Positions 53,201 to 62,200 of a DNA stretch of 64,000 nt are shown in pieces. The notes beneath the pieces were generated by a model. That model ran no database searches and was not told where the DNA came from. It worked only from the letters and a program-made list of their open reading frames with translations. Position numbers and translations under genes: made by a program. How positions within the stretch are numbered: the first letter of the stretch is position 1; each line of letters opens with the position of its first letter. Source of the DNA: Himantopus leucocephalus (Eukaryota; Chordata; Aves; Charadriiformes; Recurvirostridae); the NCBI GenBank assembly GCA_003993805.1, contig RSEF01000027.1:1534880-1598879 (forward strand), in the 5' to 3' direction.

Positions 53201-56200
53201 GAGACAGCCTTTGGGGGGTCCCCGGTCCCAGTGATACATGGGCCACCCCCAAACCAGCCTGGCTCGGTGTGTCCCGTAGGGATGTGCATCCTGATGGACA
53301 GCTCCAAGGTGGGGATGGCACCAGGGTGTCACTGCTCGTCCCCCCTGGGGATGTGGCCTCCTCGCCCTCCCTGGCCGCAGCGGGATGTCCCTCGGTGCCC
53401 ATGCCCCATGCACAGTGCTGCCAGGGACACCTCAGCTTGGGGGGGATGGATGAGGGGGTGACCCCCTGGGATGCAGGAGTGTCCTCCGTGCTCTCTGACC
53501 GTGTCTCTTTGCTCCCTCAGACCCGTCCCTGAGCCCCGCGCGGACGCCGTACCCCCCCTCGCCCACCGGCACCCTCTTTTACCACAACAGCACTTACCGC
53601 ATCCTGCAGAAACCCCTCAGGTGGCACGAGGCGCTGCTGCTCTGCGAGACCCTCAACGCCACCCTGGCCACCATCCCCGACCCCTACAGCCAGGCGTTCC
53701 TCACCCAGGCCGTCAGCAGCCTGCGGGCTCCGCTCTGGATTGGGTTGGCCAACGACGAGGTGAGGGAAGGGGGCGGGCGCCCGGGGTGGGGGTCCCCAGG
53801 GGTCACGGCAGCCCCCCAGCTTTTCCTCCTCCCCGTGGTTCTCCAGGGAGGCCGGAGCTACTCGTGGCTGACGGAGGAGAACCTCTTCTACGCCAACTGG
53901 CAGGACGGGGAGCCCCAGCAGGTCACCGGCTGCTCCTACATGGACGTGGACGGGAGCTGGCGCACGGCCGGCTGCGACACCAAGCTGCAGGGAGGCATCT
54001 GCCAGCTCCGAGCAGGTACTGCCCGGGGGGGACACGGGGGCTTGGCGGGAGGGAGACCGGGTTGGGAACAACCAAGGGTTGGAGATGGCATCCCACCGGG
54101 GACCTTCTGGAGCTGCGTGCGCGTCCCTGCAGGGCTGGGTGCCCCAACGTCCTGTGGGACCCTGCCACTCTGTTCCCCCCAACGCACCGTGTGCTCCCCA
54201 GGAGCCCCTCGCACGCACAAGTGGAGCTACAGCGGCAGCTGCCCCAAGTCACTGGAGGACTCGTCCTGGATCCCTTTCCGGGACCACTGCTACACCTTCC
54301 ACATGGAGATCACCCTGGGGCAGAAGGATGCCATGAGGAGGTGCCAGAAAGGTACAGGGGGGCTGTGGTGGCTAGAGGGGGGTGACACATTCTTGGAAAT
54401 GGAAGAGGATGGGATCCCCAGGTTGCCCGTGGGTGCATGAATGGGACCTCTGTCCCTGCGCCCATGTCCAGCCTTGGGCAGCCATCATCTTCTCCTTATT
54501 GTTACATGCTGGCGTTCCCCAGCTCCCACGTGGTTTGTGTGTGGTTTCTCAGGTTTGTCCTCTCACACACTGCTGCTCCTGAGCTCCATCCTCTGAGCTC
54601 TGCGCTCTTCCCTGACACTCTTTCTTCCGCAGTCGGTGGCACAGTGTTGTCCATCCAGGACGAGATGGAGAACGTCTTTGTGTGGGAGCACCTCCAGGCC
54701 TACGAGGGCCCATCCAAGGGTGCCTGGCTGGGCATGACCTTCAACCCCAAAGGTACGACGGAAGGAACAAGGTTTTATCCCCCTCAGGCAACACCATGAA
54801 TTCCCACCAGGCCTGCGGTGAGCAGAGGAAGCCCCTGGTGGTGGCACCAGTGTGGGGGGCTCATGCCATGGTGAGCCCCATAGCCTCAGGCTGTGTTGGA
54901 CGTGCCGTGTGTGTCCTCCTCCTGCTTGGTGGGGTGGGAGTGGTGGCTTTCAAGCCCAGAGCCTTGTCCAAGGCGCTGGAGCCTGCAGGTTCAGGAAGGT
55001 GCCCTGCAACTCCTGGTCCTCCCCACCATCCATCACACCTCCCTGTCGCCCCATCACACCTCCCTGTCGGCCCATCACACCTCTCTGTCACCCTGTCACA
55101 CCTCCCCACGCTTTCTGAACTGGGGCAAAGATGGGGCATCCCCTTCAGCCTCTCCAGACCTAATTCTTCCATTTCCCAGGTGGCACCTTGGTTTGGCATG
55201 ACAACACTGCCGTGAACTACTCCAACTGGGGCCAGCACGACACGGGGCCCAGCATGCTCAGCCAGAACAGCTGCTACTGGATCCAGAGCAGCAACGGCGT
55301 GTGGCGCCTGGGCTCCTGCACCAATGTCACCATGGGGGTCATCTGCAAGATCCCCCGAGGTAGGGCCCCCCCCGCTCCCCCTGGCGCCTGGGCTGGTGTG
55401 GGGTGAGCTGGGTGTCCAGGGAGGGTGCTGCAGGGCAGAGCTCTGTGCTGCTGGTAGCACCAGCCTGTGTTTTGGGCGATTGCAGTGTAGGGTGGTTAAG
55501 AGGAGCTGGTGCTGGGGTCTGAAAGTCCCCCCTGGGCTGTGCATGTCTCAGTGGCCGGGTCAGCACCTCGGGGCAGGATGAGGCCAGTGGGGTGGTGGTG
55601 GAGCAGAACCAGAGGACCCCCACAGCTGTACATCACCCCGCGGCTGTGCGCTGCGGTGCTGGGAGCAGCGGAGGATGCGGGGCCGGTGGTGCTGGCGCTG
55701 GGAAGGTGGAAGGGTGCTGTGGCCGTTCGCTCACGTGTCTGTGTTGTCGTTGCAGTGGAGGAGAGCAGCTTTTCCAGGGCAGGTGAGTGGCACCGTTGGC
55801 CTGGGCACAGCACCGGGACCAGGAACTGGCGCTGGGGGGGCTGTGCTGCAGCGCGGTTTGTGTTAATAACCAAAGAAATGGTGTTTGCGGGTGGGAAATC
55901 CCATTCCCAGGTGGCTTTGGCCCTGGGTTAGGACTCCCCAGCAGCAGGAGCCATCCCTCCACGGAGGAGTGTGCCTGGCCAGCCCCTTGCCGGGCTCTCC
56001 TGCCCTTGCCCACACTGCCTGGCCAGGCTGGGGGATGGACACCACATCCGCTGGTGGGATCCCAAAGATCCATCCCAGGGAGCATCCAGATGTTCACGCA
56101 CATCAGGAGTGACCCAGAGAGGCTGCCGGGCCTCAGGAGCTCTGCCACGGGCAGGATGTCCCCAAAACACCAAAGCGGACTCCAGTCCTGTCCGGCTCTG

Positions 56201-56537
56201 ACCCCTCCTGCCCGAGAGCCACCGTCCGGCTGAAGACCCACCAGCCAGAGCCCCTCCTGCAGGGTGAGACAGCAGATGGCAGGCTGCCTTTCACCGGCCT
56301 TTTCCCCTCCCTGCAGCTCTGCCGGAGAACACGACGGCCATCGCGGTGGTGGTGCTGTCGACGCTGGCGCTGTGCGCCGTGCTGGGCGTCGCCGTCTACC
56401 TGTACAGGCGTCGGCGGAGCGCGGAGCGGGGCGCCTTCGAGAGCGCCCGCTACAGCCGCACCACCTCCAACCCCAGCGAATCCGCCGAGAAGAACATCCT
56501 GGTGTCGGACATGGAGATGAACGAGCAGCAAGACTAA
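44018..56537 (+). CDS. MRC2: MRC2 (Endo180/uPARAP), CTLD2 to C-terminus, 24 exons; 5' part missing
   Basis: MRC2 is a type I membrane receptor of the mannose-receptor family. It recycles between plasma membrane and endosomes and takes up collagen and glycans. The 24 exons listed below join in frame to 1107 codons plus TAA, matching about three quarters of the roughly 1480-residue family protein. Visible order: CTLD2, CTLD3, CTLD4, CTLD5, CTLD6, CTLD7, CTLD8, short stalk, transmembrane helix (about 1042-1064) and a 43-residue tail. CTLD2 keeps the sugar/calcium motifs EPN (97-99) and WND (118-120). The tail keeps the dihydrophobic LV endocytosis signal (1096-1097) with Glu four residues before it, and Tyr1080. 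Signal peptide, ricin-B domain, FN2 (collagen-binding) domain and CTLD1 are not seen. If exon structure is as in human (30 exons), these would be exons 7-30. Confidence 0.97.
45401..45555 (+). CDS. MRC2: MRC2 visible exon 2 (CTLD2 core, EPN)
   Basis: The exon codes VEELWIGLNDLKLQMNFEWS to DCVTIWGP. It includes the WIGL core and EPN in HPFEPNNF, the calcium/mannose-type motif. The end is phase 0. Confidence 0.97.
45827..45934 (+). CDS. MRC2: MRC2 visible exon 3 (CTLD2 end and linker)
   Basis: The exon has 36 codons, EGRWNDSPCNQTLPSICKK, then the acidic linker and DDHGCRK, the start of CTLD3. WND completes the calcium site of CTLD2. Phase 0 at both ends. Confidence 0.97.
45935..48293 (+). other. 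MRC2: Longest visible MRC2 intron
   Basis: At 2.36 kb this is far longer than the other visible introns, most of which are 90-400 bp. No exon, RNA or known repeat was recognised in it. Confidence 0.7.
48294..48409 (+). CDS. MRC2: MRC2 visible exon 4 (CTLD3)
   Basis: The exon codes GWKWHSPSCFWLGEDRVPYS to LVTITN plus two bases of Arg. The acceptor is ctgtccccag and the donor gtcagt. Confidence 0.96.
48574..48722 (+). CDS. MRC2: MRC2 visible exon 5 (CTLD3)
   Basis: The exon codes FEQAYVSSLIYGWDGEYFW to HWNRDQP plus one base. The sugar-site position reads QPG, so CTLD3 is not expected to bind sugar. Confidence 0.97.
48845..49062 (+). CDS. MRC2: MRC2 visible exon 6 (CTLD3 end, CTLD4 start)
   Basis: The exon codes YNKGGCVALATGSSMGLWEV to ICRQNL, a Pro-rich linker and CPPGWSSDSKLRHCYK, which opens CTLD4. 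The intron before it is only 122 bp. Confidence 0.97.
49305..49447 (+). CDS. MRC2: MRC2 visible exon 7 (CTLD4)
   Basis: The exon codes VFNFEKLQEKKTWIAAQEFC to TLNKIF plus two bases of Gly. CRELGAQLLSL is the usual CTLD helix-2/strand segment. Confidence 0.97.
49867..49969 (+). CDS. MRC2: MRC2 visible exon 8 (CTLD4)
   Basis: The exon completes Gly and codes ESEPELHEQHWFWIGLNRRD to SDGLG. It contains the WIGL core. The end is phase 0. Confidence 0.97.
50085..50223 (+). CDS. MRC2: MRC2 visible exon 9 (CTLD4 end)
   Basis: The exon codes FFYHNFDRSNYDDDDIRTCA to DWICKLPK plus one base. The DWIC end closes CTLD4. The donor is gtaccc. Confidence 0.97.
50504..50539 (+). CDS. MRC2: MRC2 visible exon 10 (36-bp linker exon)
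   Basis: This small exon codes ADVKEPEITTQ between CTLD4 and CTLD5. The phase fits both neighbours (G split at each end) and it lies where the family protein has a short acidic linker. Confidence 0.88.
50905..51065 (+). CDS. MRC2: MRC2 visible exon 11 (CTLD5 start)
   Basis: The exon completes Gly and codes SKEWVKYQEAEYKFFEHHS to GQNLKK, with WVQAQRICSWFQAELASV typical of CTLD helix 2. The donor is gtaccg. Confidence 0.97.
51370..51437 (+). CDS. MRC2: MRC2 visible exon 12 (CTLD5, 68 bp)
   Basis: The exon codes FSRGQEQHWWIGLHTYENDG, then RF and two bases of Lys. It holds the WIGL core of CTLD5. Confidence 0.96.
51669..51769 (+). CDS. MRC2: MRC2 visible exon 13 (CTLD5)
   Basis: The exon codes WSDGSLLNFVSWAPGKPRP to VYMTASR plus one base. 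The intron after it is 112 bp. Confidence 0.97.
51882..52027 (+). CDS. MRC2: MRC2 visible exon 14 (CTLD5 end, CTLD6 start)
   Basis: The exon codes DWGDQKCLTALPYICKRSN, a Pro-rich linker and GGCPRGWFPFLSK, the start of CTLD6. The end is phase 0. Confidence 0.97.
52376..52490 (+). CDS. MRC2: MRC2 visible exon 15 (CTLD6)
   Basis: The exon codes CFSFNGHDKAEIVKWPEAKQ to SPLEQ plus one base. The following intron is only 87 bp. Confidence 0.96.
52578..52741 (+). CDS. MRC2: MRC2 visible exon 16 (CTLD6)
   Basis: The exon completes Ala and codes FITSMLPNISFDLWIGLHDA to PRDKP, phase 0 at the end. A Cys in the SGCGASS loop is an extra residue compared with the mammalian protein as I know it. Confidence 0.96.
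52964..53072 (+). CDS. MRC2: MRC2 visible exon 17 (CTLD6 end)
   Basis: The exon codes TNCVVVWHGSPPHFTGRWDD to GYICQRSI plus one base. It closes CTLD6. Confidence 0.97.
53521..53759 (+). CDS. MRC2: MRC2 visible exon 18 (CTLD7 start)
   Basis: The exon completes Asp and codes PSLSPARTPYPPSP, then FYHNSTYRILQKPLRWHEA to GLANDE. It carries the LCETLNATLATI and WIGL segments. The end is phase 0 with gtgagg; the 87-bp intron that follows has no in-frame stop. Confidence 0.97.
53847..54015 (+). CDS. MRC2: MRC2 visible exon 19 (CTLD7 end)
   Basis: The exon codes GGRSYSWLTEENLFYANWQD to GGICQLRA plus one base. The following intron is 186 bp, also a multiple of three and without in-frame stop. Confidence 0.97.
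54202..54351 (+). CDS. MRC2: MRC2 visible exon 20 (CTLD8 start)
   Basis: The exon codes APRTHKWSYSGSCPKSLEDS to MRRCQK plus one base. It opens CTLD8. Confidence 0.97.
54633..54752 (+). CDS. MRC2: MRC2 visible exon 21 (CTLD8)
   Basis: The exon completes Val and codes GGTVLSIQDEMENVFVWEHL to TFNPK plus one base. GAWLGM stands for the WIGL core. Confidence 0.97.
55031..55107 (+). repeat. 21-bp tandem repeat in MRC2 intron
   Basis: About 3.7 copies of a 21-bp unit starting CATCACACCTCCCTGTCG, inside the intron 54753-55179 and ending about 70 bases before the next acceptor. Confidence 0.85.
55180..55359 (+). CDS. MRC2: MRC2 visible exon 22 (CTLD8 end)
   Basis: The exon completes Gly and codes GTLVWHDNTAVNYSNWGQHD to GVICKIPR plus one base. 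It closes CTLD8. Confidence 0.97.
55756..55782 (+). CDS. MRC2: MRC2 visible exon 23 (27-bp stalk microexon)
   Basis: It codes VEESSFSRA with split codons at both ends. The acceptor is tcgttgcag and the donor gtgagt. Phase and position fit the short stalk in the family protein (mammals have a similar Glu-x-Ser-Ser-Phe-Ser). Confidence 0.9.
56317..56537 (+). CDS. MRC2: MRC2 terminal coding exon (TM and tail)
   Basis: The exon completes Ala and has 72 codons plus TAA. LPENTT is followed by a hydrophobic helix (AIAVVVLSTLALCAVLGV and on to YLY), a basic RRRR stop-transfer and the tail. The tail has RGAFESARYSR and EKNILVSDMEMNEQQD, with the LV endocytosis signal. Confidence 0.98.
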
Positions 56538-57603
56538 CGGCAGGGGGGACGCTGGGGACGGGGACCTGGGGAGGGGGGAGGACGGAGAGCATCACACACG
56601 CTATCCCCATGGCGCACGGGGCAGGGGCGGCAGCGGGACCGTTGCAGCAGGGCAGGGAGAGGGGCTGGGGTTGGGGTTGGGGTCCGGCCAGGCGGGCGAG
56701 TGGGGGAGCTGGGGTCCCTCCTGCCCCGCGGGTCACTGCCGCCACCTCCGGGCTTGTCCCCAGCTGCCGGGAGTTTGCCTGCAGCAGCCGTGGAGGCAGT
56801 TTCAGGGCTAAAAAGTTTTGAGGAAAGTTGCCCCCCCAGTTCAAGAGCTTTCCGGCGGCGCGAACAGGCTCCGAGACACCTTCCCCTTGGGAGAAGGCAA
56901 GCGCGGGCGTTCAGGGCCCTGCGGCGGGCTCGTTCCCCCCAGGAACCGAGCTGGTGTCTGAGCAGACATCCTCCTGGGCAAGAGGTCTCTCAAGCTGATC
57001 TACCTCCCCTCCGCGCGCAGCGGCGAGGGCCCTGCCAGCCCCCCGTCCCCGCCACCGTGCCGTTTCTCTCCCCCTCCTCAGCCTCGTCCCCCACCTCCGG
57101 CAGAAAGCAGCGGAGACGCCAGCGCAGCGATCCGAGCGTGGATTCCCCCCCGGCATCAGCGATGGGACCCCCTCTCCTCCCCGGCACATCCCTAGGGCTG
57201 CGTCCAGCCCCGGCGAGGCTGCGGCTGCTCCCCCCGGGCTGGCAGTCAGAGCCCACCCCACTTTCTGTTTCCTTTGGTGTGTGTCACCCCCAAATAACTG
57301 CACACGATAGCACCGGAGCAAACCGCTGGCCAGGTCCCTCCCTGGCGGGAGCATCCCCCCCCGGCACCCCAGGCTCGGCGGGAGGAGCTGGGTGCCGCGG
57401 CACGAGGCGCTGCCACAGAGTCGGGGCCACCCTCCGTCCCTTGCCGGGCAGGGACAGTGCCGGGGGCTGGGGTCGCTTGCCGCTGGTTGCCTTGTTCGGA
57501 CCAGAAGGACGAGCGTCAGGGCTGTAGGGTGGGGAGCGACTTGGAAGCTTTGGTGGTAATTTTGAAAGTTTGGTGGTTGTTGGGTTTTTTTGTTTTTTTT
57601 TTT

Positions 57604-57640
57604 NNNNNNNNNNNNNNNNNNNNNNNNNNNNNNNNNNNNN
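57604..57640. other. Gap of 37 N within a T run
   Basis: The N run is flanked by T-rich sequence on both sides (57586-57603 and 57641-57662). The gap probably masks an unresolved poly(T) or T-rich repeat. Confidence 0.9.
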
Positions 57641-58610
57641 TTTTTTGTTTTTTTTTTTTTTTAAGGAAACGATAGCTTTTTTTGCTATACTGTATTGAGT
57701 GCGTGCTGAATATATACGTTCTTTCACACAGCTGGCTGGGGTGTTTGTGGTTGCCTGTTTTATGTGTAGGGTGTAGCGGAGGAGGAGGAGGAGGAGCCCC
57801 TGCCTGGCCTTAGAGCTGTGCAGGAAGGAGCAGGGGTGCCCCGGGGCTGAGCCGTCCTCCTCCATCACCGGCAGCAGCGCCGGTGCCGGGGTCTGGCCAG
57901 AGGATGCCCGGAGACAGCGAGAGACGTTTGGGCCCTGAGGGGGGTTCCCTGCTGGGAATGGGACCCAAAGAGCCCCTTAGACCTCGGAAGCGGGGTGGCA
58001 CAGCCCCTACAAGAGACGTTGCATTTAGCTCTCCGCCTCTGAGGCTCGAGTCGGGTGTTTTATTGTTGTGATGACAACGGGAACTAGTTAAATTTTGTTA
58101 CTCTCCTTTTTGACACCTGTGTGGATTTTAAAATCTGTTGATTTCACTTAAGCTGGACATTAAGTGTTTAAGAAACTGTTGGGGGGTGGGATGGGGAAAC
58201 AAGGGATCGTTGGGGTTCTGTTTACTTTTTGGCAATGTCCAAAAGCCGCCACGATGTTTCAGGGCGAGCGAGAATCTGGAGCGCACGGGGCTGCCGCGGC
58301 TCCGTTTCTCTCTCTTGGCATTCTCTGCATTTATTTTCTGAGGTCCTTTCTGGTTTGCAGCTGTTGGTTTTGTCCATGGGCCCATGGTTTTCCGACGTGG
58401 GTGCCGGATCCTGAAAAGCTGAGCGTGAATTCCTCCTCATCGCCAGCGGGCGTTGATGTACCAGGCAGCAAGCTTGGAGCGCACTGGCATCCCTGCTGCA
58501 GGGACACTTGGAATAGCAGGAGGGATGCTGAGCTGGAAGCTGCGCTGCTGGTGGGGATGGAGGTCCTGGATTAACTCCTGGATGAGCAGAGCTGTTAGGA
58601 AATCCTAAAA

Positions 58611-58616
58611 AATAAA
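58611..58616 (+). terminator. MRC2: Candidate proximal MRC2 poly(A) signal
   Basis: AATAAA followed by GT-rich sequence (GGATTGGTGGG and on), as is usual after a cleavage site. About 2.07 kb after the stop codon. Confidence 0.5.
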
Positions 58617-59134
58617 GGTTGCAGTTCGGATTGGTGGGAAGGAGTGGGCGAGGAGTGGTGCTGAGGTCGAGGGGTGCAGCCGGGCAGGGTTGGGGCTCGT
58701 TCGGAGAAGTGCGTGAGCCGCCGGGCAGGGTGGGTGCAGGGAGGCAGGGGGGTACGGCTGGGATGGCGGGGAGTTACCGGTGCCGGAGGAAAGCCCGTGC
58801 CATGGAGAGGCGTGGAGTACTGGGGGTTAGGCAGGAGGTCCCGTGGCTGTGCAGGAGGCATCACGCCTGGCTTTCACGCAGCCCTGCCTGGGAACACCTG
58901 GTTTAAGAGAGTTTCTTTCTTTTTATTGTTCTCCTTGATTAATTTTGTTCTCTTTCCTTCTTCTTTACTTTCAAGAAAAGAAATCTGTACAGTCTAGGGG
59001 CAATTTTGTGTGAGAAGAGTTTTGTCAGCTCTCGGCAGTGATCAGGATTATGGGAAAAACGCATATATGGTTAAGTGGTATCTCCTATCACCATTAGAAT
59101 AATGTGAAGAATTGCTTACAAGGACCCTGTCAAT

Positions 59135-59165
59135 TATATATATATATATAAAATATATATATATA
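59135..59165. repeat. TA microsatellite
   Basis: About fifteen TA repeats with one AA interruption, in the AT-rich end of the presumed MRC2 3' UTR. Confidence 0.9.
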
Positions 59166-59216
59166 GTTTTGCATTTTTTTACTCTGTGGTTTGTAAGATC
59201 TTTTTAGAAGCTTGGA

Positions 59217-59222
59217 AATAAA
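59217..59222 (+). terminator. MRC2: Candidate distal MRC2 poly(A) signal
   Basis: AATAAA followed within 30 bases by a T-rich stretch. It lies at the end of an AT-rich segment. Confidence 0.5.
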
Positions 59223-59240
59223 ATTTCCTTCCCCACCTAT

Positions 59241-62200
59241 TTTCTTCCTTTTTTGTTCCCCCCCCTTTTATTTGGGAAAACCAAAACTCGTCTTTCCCTG
59301 CATCCCTAACAGGTAACGAACGTAAAACTGAAATTGCCCCTACCTGTCTGGAGCGGAGGAGGCTCAAAGGCTGCCCCGGTCAGGGGGGTGTTGTATGAAT
59401 TCCTGGCATTGCTTGGTTGCGTGTCCGTGGGTATGGTGGCTCTCCTCCGCTGGTGTTGTTTGGAAGAGCCGGCTGGAGGGAGAAGGTGAAGGAGAATGGG
59501 CAACGTTTACTTGCAGATGACTTTTGAGTTCAAGGAAGATGTCAGATTGAGCAGGGACCTTGGAAAAGCACTGAAATTTCTGTTTCTCACCAAGGGTTGG
59601 GAGATGGGACTGCAATCCAGCTGAACCTGCTCCATCCCGTGGCTTATACCGGAGCGGTGAACAGTGGACATGACCACCGTGGCACCAAAGAGCACTCCTC
59701 CTGCAGCAGGGAGGTCGGCAGTGTCCTGGTGGCACCGGGCACGGGCACCACGTCGGGGGCAGCCGCCGGCAGCGTTTCCGCACACGGGGCTTGTCCTGCT
59801 CGCACCACGTTCGCTCAGGGTGCCCTTTCCTCACCTCCCTCTGCGCCGGGGTGTCTCCCCCATCCCTGCGGTAGCCTGGGGCTGCCCACACCCGCAGCTC
59901 CCTTCCCTGGGGGACAAACCCAGTGCCTTCCCCACTCCCCCACTGCCCCAATGGGGTTGGGAGAGACGCGATCTCAACAAGGTTTCCCTTGGGTTTGCCG
60001 GGGCCGTTGGGTTTTCCCTTTCATTTGGTGAAGAGCACAGCGCAGGCGTTTGGAGCAGAAGCTCCAAGGATTGCCTTTGATGGAACGGATGATTTTTCTC
60101 TTGTTTTTCACCCGAGAGGTGAGAGGAGCTGGTGGGGGGCAGCAGGGACAGCTCTGTTTAATTGCAAACAGCGGTGGAAATAACACTGAGCGACACCGCA
60201 CTGCAGCAGGGGAAAGCACACTTGAGTCATCCTCGTTCGCTCTCAGGGTGACCTGACCTGAATTCAGGTATGTGGTTTCTCTTCAAAGGCAGCCCAGTGA
60301 AGTTTGCACTGCTGATTTTAAACAGTGAAGCGCAGAATGCGCTTTATTTTTGTTTAATTTAAAATAAATGCAGCCTTCGGAGAAAATAATAGTTTGTAGT
60401 AACCAAAGGCCCTTTCTCATGGAGACAAAGTGTCTCCGCCTTTTATCTGGTCTCCTAAACTTGAATTGAGCACACCCATTTTAGAGGAGTCCTTAGAAAA
60501 CTCCATGAGGTCTGGTTCTGGCTGGGTTCACCTGGAGAAGGATGAAGAAGAAACATCATAACGAAATAGCCTCGTTATTTTAATCCTCTCTAATTTCCCT
60601 ACTGACTACTTGGGTATCAGGCAGAGGGAAGGCAACACCTCCGAGGCAGGCAACTAGGGCACTCTTGTAAAATCAGCCATTGGCAGGTGTGCTTCTGGCC
60701 AGCCCCTGGGCTGCGGACGGGTGGGAAGGGCTTTGAAGGCAAACGTCAGGTTTACTTCCAGAAGCAATTTCTAGCATGTCTAAGAAGTGCAGCCCACCAT
60801 GCCTAGACACCAAGGTGGGCTTCATCTGATAAACCTGAGTCAACCCGGGCTGCCGGCATAGCCTTAGGTTCCCGCCATGGTCAGCTCTGATGCCCTCACT
60901 GGGCAGTGGTACGTCTAAACTGGGTCAGATGAATGGTGACCTAAAGCGCCCTTTTCTCTTGACTAAAAAGAGAAGGCTGGAGCAGCTGGCTGAGCTGCAG
61001 CGGCTACGTCGCACCTGATGTTAGGTGAGCAGAAGCCTCTCCAAAGAGACTAATTCCCTTGAGTTTGCCTGCGCTGATCGATAAAAGCAGACTTAAGCTG
61101 CTTAGTACTCGCTCATCATCTGCGTTGAATGCTTTTAGCCCTGCAGTGAGATGGTCCCAGAGTCCACAGTGTGTGGGAAGTGGGAACTTGGGAGCTTTAC
61201 GGTAGGGGCAGTGCAGAAGCCGTCGTGCCGTGCTTTGGCTCTGCTAAAGATGCGCCGGCTGTTTGGACTGCAAGCTATAGCAAGCAGCGTGCAGAGAAGG
61301 GGCAAGGAGCCTGCTGGGCTGAGCCTGCTCTTTACCACTCAGATCCAACACAGCAGCGTTTGCGAAGGTGAGAACTCAGTGTTAAACGTTCAGGAAAAAG
61401 AAAATGCTCAGTGGCTGTAGTGTATCAGAGACTGGGGCTCCTCAGAGGCGCAGAACGCACACGACGTGTACGGACTGTGACCAGTGGACACTGCCTTTTT
61501 GAAGCAAATTGCAGTTGGCAGCTGTTTTCATTTCACCCCATGGTAGAAACCGCTACTCTGAAAAGAACCAGTTTGTGCAAAACGAGTAACCACAAGATCT
61601 TTGTTTCCTCATTCCCAGAATCCAGGCATAAGTCTGACTCAGAAGTTATTAATCTTTGCTGGATGAGAAGGAATGCAATGTTCTCTGAATACACTGTCTG
61701 CTTAGTAAGTAATTTTTTTCAGGGATAATGACAAGTATGCTAAGTACTCTTCACTCGGGATGGTATCAGTCATATTATGTATGGTTCATGTTTAATAATT
61801 ACCTTCTAATTCATGCTATGTAGCTTGGAGACGAGTGAGCACAGCCACGCATGCGGATCAGGTTTCCAGTGACGGACACTAACCAGCGCAGTGTTAGCAA
61901 GAAGCATAGGGGATATTAAGTACCTTAAAACTTGCAAAATTATACCCTCTCATCACACACAGTAAAAAGAATTATAATTTATTAAGTAATATATTTCAAG
62001 TTTATGTGGAATTGAGAAGTTAGGAAATGCGTTAACCAGACAAGAACTCAGAAGGCTCATGTACACATCTGAGCGTAGCTTAAAAGAATTTATATGGCAA
62101 ATTGTACCGATCAATCCAACTTTTTGCTGAGATACAAATACTCCAGACTGCTTGCTGTATAGTACAGTGAAGCCTTCAGGCTCCTTTCTATCTTCACGTC

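Larger units (their letters stand above)
56538..59240 (+). other. MRC2: Probable MRC2 3' UTR
   Basis: Sequence from the stop codon to just after the last good AATAAA. Two candidate ends are seen, 58611 and 59217. The first part is GC-rich and the last 350 bases AT-rich. There is a 37-N gap inside. Extent is inferred from poly(A) signals only. Confidence 0.55.

Noticed and set aside
60961..61024. Plus-strand frame rich in Leu, Arg and Glu followed by a gtgagc donor
   Set aside because: Only about 18 codons before a stop, weak acceptor, and no similarity to a known protein. Too short to call.
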